From RBC101 sp052387735 (GTDB lineage Bacteria; Gemmatimonadota; Gemmatimonadetes; Gemmatimonadales; Gemmatimonadaceae): 10,034 nucleotides of DNA. The notes beneath the pieces are model-generated. The model searched no databases. It was given only the letters and a program-made list of their open reading frames with translations, and was not told the DNA's origin. Shown in pieces: positions 1 through 6,437 of this stretch (within the stretch, counting starts at the first letter, position 1; each line of letters starts with the position of its first letter). Both the position numbers and the translations under genes were made by a program. The stretch is taken from positions 1-10,034 of the forward strand of contig JBQTIW010000068.1 of assembly GCA_052387735.1 (NCBI GenBank), written 5' to 3'.

Positions 1-645
1 CCGGTCGATGCCGGTGGTCGCGCGCTGAATGCGGAGAGAATTCAATGGCGATCGAGCAATCCGGCCATTGCGTCGATCAACGCGTCGACCGGTGAGGTGC
101 GCGGGATTTCCGAGGGCGATGTGGAGATTCAGGCCGCCGGAGCCCGCGCCACCGCGACCGCAAAGCTCGCCGTTCGGGGCAGTGTCGCCGGGCGCGTGGA
201 CACACGCACGATGCCTCCGCCGGAAACGGCAAAGGCTCCGCCACCGAATCCACAGCCGGCGGTGGATCCCGCGCGGGCCAGGGCTGACGATTCGGACGCC
301 GGTGGAGTCGTGGCCGCCCAACAATCGATCGCTTCGTATTTCGCCGCGGTCGCCTCCCGCGATACCGGACGCGTCCATCGTGCCTTCCCCGGGGCGTCAG
401 CGCAGACGCTGTCGCAGTGGCAGGGCATGTATGACGGGACGGAGCAGGTGCGGGCGGAGGTGCTGGACACGAGCCCGCTGGATCCGGTACCACCGTCGGG
501 CGGGACGATGCGCTTTCGTGTCCGGTGGCGCATCTCGTATCGGACACGCGGCGACCGGCGAGACCGGGTGGAAACGCAGGAGCACACCGCCACGGTTCGA
601 CGCGACGCTGGATCGTGGATACTCACCGGTCTCGACAAGCGGTAA
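1..645 (+). CDS. Ig-like (Big_2) protein with C-terminal NTF2/SnoaL-like domain, 5' partial
   Basis: The reading frame is open from the first base, so the start lies outside the window; 214 codons are visible, ending in TAA at 643-645. Visible residues 1-60 look like the second half of a bacterial Ig-like Big_2 domain: the W-R-S-S-N-P-A-I-A-S-I-N pattern followed by G-E-V-R-G-I-S-E-G-D is typical. A Pro/Ala-rich linker (about 70-100) leads to a compact domain (about 104-214) beginning A-A-Q-Q-S-I-A-S-Y-F-A-A-V-A-S-R-D and ending in a W-I-L-T-G-L strand. That helix-then-strands layout resembles NTF2/SnoaL-like folds, a tentative call. The missing N-terminus could hold more Ig domains, a kinase or a signal peptide. 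The next gene starts 56 bases downstream on the same strand and also has Big_2-like domains, so the two may be co-transcribed. Function unknown. Confidence 0.8.
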   Translation, partial: PVDAGGRALNAERIQWRSSNPAIASINASTGEVRGISEGDVEIQAAGARATATAKLAVRGSVAGRVDTRTMPPPETAKAPPPNPQPAVDPARARADDSDAGGVVAAQQSIASYFAAVASRDTGRVHRAFPGASAQTLSQWQGMYDGTEQVRAEVLDTSPLDPVPPSGGTMRFRVRWRISYRTRGDRRDRVETQEHTATVRRDAGSWILTGLDKR

Positions 646-690
646 GTTCTCGAGGTCCACGAGACGCGCTGGCATCGCCGCGCTTTCATC

Positions 691-696
691 AGAGGA
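691..696 (+). promoter_or_regulatory. Shine-Dalgarno site fixing the start at 702
   Basis: AGAGGA lies five bases before the ATG at 702. The frame is open further upstream, to an ATG at 525 inside the preceding gene, but only the 702 start has a purine-rich site and is followed directly by a lipoprotein signal peptide. This decides the start. Confidence 0.75.
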
Positions 697-701
697 ACAC
701 C

Positions 702-3254
702 ATGCACCGCCGTCGCATCTCGCTTGATCGATTGCCGTTAGGCGCGTGGGTCCTGGTTGGCCTGCTGGCCTGCGGGCGGGACCTCGGATCGCCGCCGCGG
801 GCCGCCTTGCTGGAGATCGCGCCCAGTGCGGCGGCCATCGACGTGGCCGAGACGCTGCGACTGTTCGCCTCGCTCAAGGATGCGCAGGGCAACCTCATCT
901 CCGGCAGCCACGCGTTTGTGTGGCGGTCGCGGGACGTGGCCATCGCCACGATCAACGCCAGCGGACAGGTGACGGGCGTGGCTCCCGGCACTGCTCAGGT
1001 GGAGGTCTCGGTGGGGGCCCTGACCGGTTCGGCGGCGATTACTGTACGCAACCCGGCTCCGGCGCGCGTGGTGCTCGAACCGGCGACCGGTTCCATTGCG
1101 CGCGGCGATTCGCTGCGACTGCAGGCGCGCGCGCTCGCCGCGTCAGGCACGGCGTTCACTGGGCGGCGCTTCACGTTCGAGTCGAGCAACCCGTCGGCGG
1201 TCACCGTCACCCCGGACACGGCGGGGGCGTCGGTGCGCGTCACCGCGATCGCTCCGGGCTCGGCGACCATCACGGCCACGAATCTGGGAGTGAGTGGCAC
1301 GGCCCTGATCACCGTGCTCCCGGACCCGGTAATCAGCTTTGCGTCACCCGTGGTGGCATTTCAGGCTGCCGTTGGCGGTGCCGACCCCGCGACGCAAGCC
1401 CTGCGGGTCCAGAATGCGGGGAGCGGCACGTTGCGGGGACTCGAGGTGGGCGGGATCAGCTACGGCACCGGTCAACCCACCGGCTGGCTTCGCGCCGCGT
1501 TTCCCGTCACGCCCGCCACCGGGCCGGTCGACCTTCAACTCACGGCCTCGGTGGTCGGGCTGACGACCGGATCCTACACGGCCACGGTGCTGATTCGTTC
1601 CACACAGCCGGGGGTCGCCGAGTCGCGGCTCACGGTGACGTTCACGGTGAGCCCGCCTCCGGTGCTGGTGCTCAGTGCCACCTCGTTGTCGTTCAGCGGC
1701 GCGGCGGGCGGCGCCAACCCACCGGCGCAGACCATCGCGGTCACCAACGGTGTGGCCGGCGCTCTGAATGGTTTGGCCGTCTCGACACCGGTGACAGGGA
1801 CGGGCCAGCCGGCCCCCTGGGTCACGGCGGTGCTGGGCAGCTCGGCGGCCCCCACCTCGATCACGGTCAGCATCAACACGGCGGGGTTGGCCGTGGGCAC
1901 CTACTCCGCGAGCATGAGCGTGTCGGCGCCTAACGCACAGAGCTCGCCGCGCACCGTCAGCCTCACGCTCACCGTGAGCCAGAACGCGATCATCGTGCTG
2001 ACGCCGGCCAGCGTTGCCCGGACGGCACAGGTGGGTGCGCCCCCGACCACGGGGGTGATCGCCGTCACCAACGGCGGTGGCGCGACCCTGGCCGGTCTCT
2101 CGTTAGGCCCGACGCAGTACGGCGCCGGCCAGCCCACGGGCTGGCTCATCGGACGACTGGTCGCCCCCCAGGCGCCCACGCAGATCGACCTCACCCTCGG
2201 CGCGGCGACGCTGCCGCTCGGAACGTACACGGCGACCTTCCAGGTGCTCTCGTCCCAGCCCGGCGTGCCGGCGGTCACCGCCACGGTGACCCTGATGGTG
2301 AGCGTCGCGCCGGTCATTGTCGCGAACCCGGCCAGCGTCAGCATGACCGCCGCCGGTGGCGCGAACCCGGGAGTGGAGCTGGTGAACATCAGTAACGCCG
2401 GAGGGGGCACGCTGAGTGGTCTCGCCGCGGCCGTCTCGTATCCGCAGGGCCAGCTCACGGGATGGCTCTCCGCGTCGTTCCCCGGGGGCACGACCACGGC
2501 TCCGACCACCCTCGCCCTTCAATCGAGTGTGCTGACCCTCCCCGTCGGGTCGTACACGGCCACCGTCACCCTCACCGCGCCTAACGCGACGGGCCCGCTG
2601 GCGATCCCCGTGTCGCTCACCGTTCCAGGGTCGCTGCAGGCCGGGAGCCTGTCGGCCCTGCTGTCGGCCGCCCAGGGCGTCGGCGTGTTCGCGCCGGGCT
2701 CCATCACGCTGAGCAGCGATAATCCGAGGCCCATTGCCGGACTCGCGGTGAGTGTGCTGACGCCCGGTGCGACCTGGGTCCAGGCATCCCTCAGCGGCAC
2801 GACGACCCCGGCGACCTTGCAGATCGGATCCACCGCCGCGCCCCAGGCCTCGCCCCGTGGTCCGATCGCCGGCTCGGCAGTGGTGCGCGTCTCCGGGAAC
2901 AGCGTGTCACCGGTGGATATCACGGTCTCGCGACGCCTGATCTACACGTACAACCAGCACATCGAGAACGCGACGGCGAACATTCATTTCTTCAGCGTGC
3001 CCACCGTCTGCGGATCGTGCCACGGCAGCTTCCAGAAACCCACCCAGTTCAGCTATGGCTATCTGACATCGACGTTCTCCAACGCGCAGCCGGCCCTGCG
3101 GTACGTCAACGCCGGCAGCACGAATCCGGCCGCCAGCTATCTATATGTGAAGCTGAGTACCACCGGGGACAGCCATAAGGGCCGATGGACGTCGACACAG
3201 GAGGGGATCGTGCGTGACTGGCTCAGCGATGGGGCCCGCCTGACGATTCCGTGA
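702..3254 (+). CDS. Lipoprotein with Big_2 domains, five BACON-like repeats and C-terminal cytochrome c-type domain
   Basis: Encodes 850 residues. The N-terminus has basic residues (R3-R5), a hydrophobic segment and a lipobox L-L-A-C with Cys24, so it should be a lipid-anchored envelope protein. Residues about 30-115 and 118-206 are Big_2-like Ig domains. Residues 210-743 hold five tandem BACON-like units of 107-111 residues, marked by N-x-G-x-G-x-L and G-Q-P-T-G-W-L; the fifth is degenerate. Residues 747-850 form a small domain with one heme-c motif C-G-S-C-H (770-774) and a late R-D-W-L-S-D-G-A helix like that of planctomycete-type cytochrome c domains. No Met follows the CxxCH; His825 is the only other His there and could be a distal ligand. 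The repeats probably act as a stalk displaying the heme domain (inference). Substrate or electron partner is unknown. The gene converges on the 3403-4695 gene. Confidence 0.88.
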   Translation: MHRRRISLDRLPLGAWVLVGLLACGRDLGSPPRAALLEIAPSAAAIDVAETLRLFASLKDAQGNLISGSHAFVWRSRDVAIATINASGQVTGVAPGTAQVEVSVGALTGSAAITVRNPAPARVVLEPATGSIARGDSLRLQARALAASGTAFTGRRFTFESSNPSAVTVTPDTAGASVRVTAIAPGSATITATNLGVSGTALITVLPDPVISFASPVVAFQAAVGGADPATQALRVQNAGSGTLRGLEVGGISYGTGQPTGWLRAAFPVTPATGPVDLQLTASVVGLTTGSYTATVLIRSTQPGVAESRLTVTFTVSPPPVLVLSATSLSFSGAAGGANPPAQTIAVTNGVAGALNGLAVSTPVTGTGQPAPWVTAVLGSSAAPTSITVSINTAGLAVGTYSASMSVSAPNAQSSPRTVSLTLTVSQNAIIVLTPASVARTAQVGAPPTTGVIAVTNGGGATLAGLSLGPTQYGAGQPTGWLIGRLVAPQAPTQIDLTLGAATLPLGTYTATFQVLSSQPGVPAVTATVTLMVSVAPVIVANPASVSMTAAGGANPGVELVNISNAGGGTLSGLAAAVSYPQGQLTGWLSASFPGGTTTAPTTLALQSSVLTLPVGSYTATVTLTAPNATGPLAIPVSLTVPGSLQAGSLSALLSAAQGVGVFAPGSITLSSDNPRPIAGLAVSVLTPGATWVQASLSGTTTPATLQIGSTAAPQASPRGPIAGSAVVRVSGNSVSPVDITVSRRLIYTYNQHIENATANIHFFSVPTVCGSCHGSFQKPTQFSYGYLTSTFSNAQPALRYVNAGSTNPAASYLYVKLSTTGDSHKGRWTSTQEGIVRDWLSDGARLTIP
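1329..2930 (+). repeat. Five tandem BACON-like Ig units, about 107-111 codons each
   Basis: Units begin at about 1329, 1662, 1986, 2313 and 2634 (residues 210, 321, 429, 538 and 645). Shared marks are a G-G-A-N-P-type turn, a V-T-N-G-G-x-A-T-L-x-G-L strand, a G-Q-P-T-G-W-L core and a G-T-Y-T-A-T strand ending in V-T-L-x-V-S. Unit 5 keeps only the later strands and lacks G-Q-P-T-G-W-L. The DNA copies have diverged, so this is an old protein-level duplication rather than a recent DNA repeat. Confidence 0.8.
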
Positions 3255-3402
3255 TTGCGCGCGGCGAATGGGGCAGGCGGCATCAGCAGGTCTCGAAGCG
3301 GGGCGGGATGAAGCACGCAGGCGTCATAGACGACGGTGAACGCCAAGGCCTCAAGAATCCGCCTCTATCCTCTGCCCCAATTCCGCAAGTTCTCTCGCAA
3401 AT
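3255..3402. other. Convergent intergenic region without a recognisable element
   Basis: These 148 bases separate two genes that run toward each other. No stem followed by a T-run on either strand was found, so a factor-independent terminator for either gene is not supported. A G-G-G-G-C-A-G / C-T-G-C-C-C-C pair is present but its arms are about 100 bases apart. Confidence 0.5.
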
Positions 3403-4695
3403 CTAGAATGACCTCTCCAGCCCGAACGTGAGAATCGACCACGGGCGCAACCCACCACGATTGAGCGGTGCGAGTCCGTTGACCACCGTCGTCAGGCCGT
3501 TCTTCGCCGCGTACTTGATGCCGATCGAACCGCTGAAGAGGTTGTCCTTGACGTCGGGGATGTTCGTCAGTGACACCGTGCGACGGTAGGGCTGGGTGAA
3601 CGTCACCGGCTGCGGCAGCTTGAGGTTCGCGTCTCCCATCTGCCACTCCGTGATCACGTCGAAGGCCAGCGTGAAGCTCGGCGACAGCAGGTGGTCGAAG
3701 CCGCCCGTGGCGAGCATGGCGTTGTTCTGATTCACGCCCGTGCGGATGGCCGTACCGAAGTTCAGGTGCGGGGAGAAGTTGCCCATCTTGCCCGACAGCA
3801 CGGCGTACGCACGAGATGAAACTTCCCCGGTGCCGAGCAGTTCCTCTTCGCTGCCGGTGGGGAGGCGGATGTCCCCGAGGACGGCGAATCCAACGGCGCC
3901 GCTCGTCGGCCCCAGGTTCACCTTGACGCGCGCGGCAACGTCACCGATGCCGGCGGCGGATCCGCTGGTCGTGGCGATGGCCGACAACTCCGGATTCTGC
4001 GCGGTCCCCCCGAAGAAGTGCACCGCCGTCCCCCCGAACGGGGTGATCTCCGCGCGGCTCCGGCCCTCGAGGTTCGTCACGACGAATGGCACCGCCACAC
4101 CCACGTCGATGCGGTCGGTGATGCCGTAGGTGAAGAACGCCGACGTCACGATCGTATTGAGCTGCAGCGCCATCGTCACGTCGAGGAGGTCGTTCTCGAA
4201 GACCGGGTTTCCGATCTCGTTGGGCACCTGGCTGTTTTCGTGCAGCGCCGTGAACTGCAATCCGTTGAGTGGTACCCCACGCAGGGAGCGAAAGCGCAAC
4301 GACGAGACGTTGGCGCCGAGCAGCATCCGTCCGCTCCCCAGGGTCTGGGCCCGTTCAGCAAAGATCGGTCCCGACGACACCGTGGACTTCTGGGGGGCAC
4401 CGCCCACGAACGAAAACGTCACGCCACTCGACGTCGCGCTGATCGGTACGTTCGTCAGCGCATTGCCGATCGCCTGCGTCAGAAAGTCGAGCACGAGCGC
4501 CCCGCTCGCCTCGGCTGCCGGTATGTAGTGCCGTCCATGGACGTTGTTCTGCAGCACGAGCGAGGGCAGGCACAGCGGCTCACCGCAGTCGCCGAATGAA
4601 AAGAGCTCGCGCACGCGCTCGCGAAGGCCCTGCGCCGCGGCGACGGACGGTACGAGAAGGGCAACTGCGACTAACCGGCGAAAGCAACGCGGCAT
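3403..4695 (-). CDS. Outer-membrane beta-barrel protein, MetA-pathway/transporter type
   Basis: Encodes 430 residues. A clear signal peptide (residues 1-21, R-R then a hydrophobic core, A-A-A before Q22) sends it across the inner membrane. The mature part alternates polar and hydrophobic residues and ends in Phe430, as outer-membrane barrels commonly do. The stretches G-I-T-D-R-I-D-V-G-V (191-200), A-G-I-G-D-V-A-A-R-V-K (248-257) and G-D-I-R-L-P-T-G-S-E-E-E-L-L-G-T-G (274-290) match the pattern of the family annotated as putative MetA-pathway of phenol degradation or transporter barrels, whose substrate is generally unproven. Cys37 and Cys42 near the mature N-terminus could form a disulfide. 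The ATG at 4695 is preferred because it opens the signal peptide, although no purine-rich ribosome site precedes it; a stem-loop lies in its leader. It follows the 4894-6276 gene on the same strand after 198 bases, probably with its own promoter. Confidence 0.87.
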   Translation of the reverse strand: MPRCFRRLVAVALLVPSVAAAQGLRERVRELFSFGDCGEPLCLPSLVLQNNVHGRHYIPAAEASGALVLDFLTQAIGNALTNVPISATSSGVTFSFVGGAPQKSTVSSGPIFAERAQTLGSGRMLLGANVSSLRFRSLRGVPLNGLQFTALHENSQVPNEIGNPVFENDLLDVTMALQLNTIVTSAFFTYGITDRIDVGVAVPFVVTNLEGRSRAEITPFGGTAVHFFGGTAQNPELSAIATTSGSAAGIGDVAARVKVNLGPTSGAVGFAVLGDIRLPTGSEEELLGTGEVSSRAYAVLSGKMGNFSPHLNFGTAIRTGVNQNNAMLATGGFDHLLSPSFTLAFDVITEWQMGDANLKLPQPVTFTQPYRRTVSLTNIPDVKDNLFSGSIGIKYAAKNGLTTVVNGLAPLNRGGLRPWSILTFGLERSF

Positions 4696-4717
4696 GGGGA
4701 GGTCCAGATGCGGAATT

Positions 4718-4760
4718 GTCCAGCCGGAGGAATGCGGAGTGCACGAGGGACCGGCTGGAC
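4718..4760 (-). promoter_or_regulatory. 10-bp perfect inverted repeat in the leader of the barrel gene
   Basis: GTCCAGCCGG at 4718-4727 and CCGGCTGGAC at 4751-4760 are exact reverse complements around a 23-base loop. On the - strand the stem ends 22 bases before the ATG of the barrel gene. There is no T-run after it, so it does not look like a terminator for the upstream gene. A second GGTCCAG at 4701-4707 could compete for the CTGGAC arm, giving an alternative fold next to the start codon. An RNA element or operator are both possible. Confidence 0.4.
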
Positions 4761-4774
4761 GTTGGCAGCGCGCA

Positions 4775-4780
4775 ATCTTA
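4775..4780 (-). promoter_or_regulatory. Possible -10 box for the barrel gene
   Basis: On the - strand TAAGAT, preceded directly by TTG, is the only AT-containing hexamer of this kind in the 198-base gap 4696-4893. It would place transcription start just before the inverted repeat. No good -35 hexamer is seen at 16-18 bases. The rest of this gap (about 4781-4893) shows nothing recognisable. Confidence 0.25.
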
Positions 4781-4893
4781 CAAGGCGGAGGTGGGGATGA
4801 CTACGGGACCGGGTCGTGGAGCGCGAACCAGGCAACGACCCCTTCGGCGCCCGACCGCCCGCCCCCGACTACCCACGACGCGCTACCCACCAA

Positions 4894-6276
4894 TCAGATC
4901 TTCGGTACCGCCGGCAGTTTCGGCGCCGCCGGTGCCTTCGGCAGCGCCTTCGGAATCGCCTGTGGCGCGTCAGGCAAAGGCTCTCCCGGTGTCGCCGCGG
5001 GAGGGGACGGGCGCAGGACGAAATACACGACCAGCGCGAGGGCGAGGACCAGCACCACGTTCAACGCGATGATGAGACCGAGGGGAATCGCGCGCTTCTT
5101 CGGCGCCAGAGGCGTCGCCGCCGCCTTCGGCGCGGTGGGGAGCGCCGGTGGCGGTGTCACGGATTGCTGAATGAACCTGGTATAGTCACTCGCGCCCGCC
5201 GGCGCCCCGCCTCCAGATCCACCGGCGACGGGCGAACCCGCGCGCGCGCTGAAAACCGGGGGCGCTACCACGGGAGGCAACGGTGGAGCTGCTGCGCCTC
5301 CCTGTGGCGGTACGCTGGCGAAGGGCGACGCCGTGGAACCCAGACCAATCGGCGAAGCGCCCAACATGGGAGACGCGACTCCGGGCGACGACGCGGGCTT
5401 TGCCGCTGGCGGTGGTATCGTGAGCGGGACGAACGGCACTGGCTGCGGCGGTGGTGGCGCGGCTCGCCGCGGCGGTGGGGCGGACGGCGCAGACGACAAC
5501 AGCGGGGTGTCGGAGTGGCCTAACGGGGACGACACAGGAGCCCGGAACGCAGGCTGGTCTGGCGGCCCACCCATCGGCTCACGCGGCGTCGCCTGGCGCG
5601 GAGTTTCTCCCCGGGCTGGAGCCCTGGCGACAAATGGGGACGCAGCAACCTCCCCGGGCGTCGGCGTCACCGCGGGCCGAAACAGCTCCGTGAACTCACC
5701 GGGTGCGAGCGTCGGGGCCTGCAGCGGCGCCGATGGGGCGGGGGTCGGAGGAGCTGGGGGAATGATCGATTGAGGTGCCTGTTCGACTGGCCGAACAGAT
5801 GGCGTCGCCGCGGGCGGAGCTGGCGACGCTGGCACCGCCCGTTGGCCAAAGAGACGAGTGAAGTCCCCCGGTTCTTCTTGCGGCTGCGACACTTTCGGCG
5901 TTTCCTCGATCACCGGCTGACGGATCTCGCGAGCGCTATCATCGGCAACCGGCGACGCGTTGCTGACGGACGCCTCGGGAGGCACTCGCGCCTGCAGCCA
6001 ATCCGGGAACGACGTGAGCCCCTGCAGAAACTCCGTAACCAGCGCGAAGCCGGCGGGAACCGTTGCCAGCTCGAGGACCCGGGCCTTGTCGGTATCCGGC
6101 AGGCGAGCCAGGCGCGCTCGCAGATCATCTACCTCCTCTGGACCGGCGGCGTCCAGCAGGTGCACCATGACCACCCGGCCACTGGTTGCCTCGAGCGCGT
6201 TATGGGTGCGGATTCCCTCTGCGACCGCGACGCACTTGAGCAGCTGGTAACGGGCTTCGAAGCTGGGATTGGTCAT
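4894..6276 (-). CDS. Proline-rich single-pass membrane protein with degenerate kinase-like N-lobe and three FT-motifs
   Basis: Encodes 460 residues; not a family I can name. Residues about 9-94 look like the N-lobe and hinge of a Ser/Thr kinase: Y-Q-L-L-K, then A-L-E-A-T-S-G-R-V-V-M-V-H-L-L-D where the ATP-binding Lys would be His39, and later A-L-V-T-E-F-L-Q-G-L. The glycine loop and the entire C-lobe with HRD and DFG are absent, so it cannot be an active kinase. Residues 95-392 are Pro/Ala-rich and disordered-looking, with three related motifs at 136-149, 192-205 and 362-375. K-K-R (393-395) precedes a membrane helix (about 397-421); the positive-inside rule puts the long N-terminal part in the cytoplasm and the last 39 Pro/Lys/Ala-rich residues in the periplasm. 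It diverges from tssK, which suggests, but does not show, a T6SS adaptor or regulatory role. No clear ribosome site precedes the ATG. Confidence 0.85.
   Translation of the reverse strand: MTNPSFEARYQLLKCVAVAEGIRTHNALEATSGRVVMVHLLDAAGPEEVDDLRARLARLPDTDKARVLELATVPAGFALVTEFLQGLTSFPDWLQARVPPEASVSNASPVADDSAREIRQPVIEETPKVSQPQEEPGDFTRLFGQRAVPASPAPPAATPSVRPVEQAPQSIIPPAPPTPAPSAPLQAPTLAPGEFTELFRPAVTPTPGEVAASPFVARAPARGETPRQATPREPMGGPPDQPAFRAPVSSPLGHSDTPLLSSAPSAPPPRRAAPPPPQPVPFVPLTIPPPAAKPASSPGVASPMLGASPIGLGSTASPFASVPPQGGAAAPPLPPVVAPPVFSARAGSPVAGGSGGGAPAGASDYTRFIQQSVTPPPALPTAPKAAATPLAPKKRAIPLGLIIALNVVLVLALALVVYFVLRPSPPAATPGEPLPDAPQAIPKALPKAPAAPKLPAVPKI
5152..5871 (-). repeat. Three copies of a short peptide motif, [GS][DE][FY]T[RE][LF][FI]
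   Basis: In the order of translation the copies are P-G-D-F-T-R-L-F-G-Q-R-A-V-P (5830-5871), P-G-E-F-T-E-L-F-R-P-A-V-T-P (5662-5703) and A-S-D-Y-T-R-F-I-Q-Q-S-V-T-P (5152-5193). They are separated by 42 and 156 residues of low-complexity Pro/Ala sequence. Each keeps acid-aromatic-Thr, two hydrophobic residues and a downstream V-(T)-P. The conservation against a fast-changing background suggests binding sites for a partner or, given the invariant Thr, modification sites; both are inference. Confidence 0.6.
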
Positions 6277-6368
6277 GAACGAGGGTGGCAGTGATCGGAG
6301 GGACGGCCGTCGCGGCCATCGCGCAACTCACGAGCGCGCCAGGAAAACGAAGCAGTCGGCGGCAAGGC

Positions 6369-6374
6369 TATATT
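6369..6374 (+). promoter_or_regulatory. Possible -10 box upstream of tssK
   Basis: TATATT is the only strongly AT-rich hexamer in the 161-base divergent gap 6277-6437. It would start a transcript near 6380, upstream of both candidate tssK starts and downstream of the ATG at 6285. No convincing -35 is seen; on the opposite strand the same box could serve the divergent gene. The rest of the gap shows only a 10-bp palindrome of chance quality at 6302-6311. Confidence 0.35.
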
Positions 6375-6437
6375 GTTCACCGCATTCCCCCTCGATGCAA
6401 TCGCATGCCTTCGACGTCCTCCAACCCATTGTCCGAC

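Noticed and set aside
525..701. Upstream extension of the lipoprotein frame to ATG 525
   Set aside because: It would overlap the preceding gene by 121 bases and bury the lipoprotein signal peptide; the 702 start has a good ribosome site and lipobox.
746..1933. Long + strand open frame inside the lipoprotein gene
   Set aside because: Its product is Gly/His/Arg-rich without domain logic; a high-G+C shadow of the Ig-repeat frame.
1901..2509. Long - strand open frame opposite the Ig repeats
   Set aside because: Antisense shadow; the + strand frame has clear repeated domains, while this one has none.
3267..3379. GGGGCAG / CTGCCCC arms in the convergent gap as a terminator
   Set aside because: Seven-base arms about 100 bases apart with no T-run; not a plausible factor-independent terminator.
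4816..5773. + strand open frames opposite the proline-rich gene (4816-5523, 5333-5773)
   Set aside because: Gly/Arg-rich complements of a proline-rich coding sequence; the - strand frame has a kinase-like N-terminus, motifs and a membrane helix.
6302..6311. Palindrome GACGGCCGTC in the divergent gap as an operator
   Set aside because: Ten-base palindromes are expected many times by chance in 10 kb at this G+C, and it has no second copy nearby.
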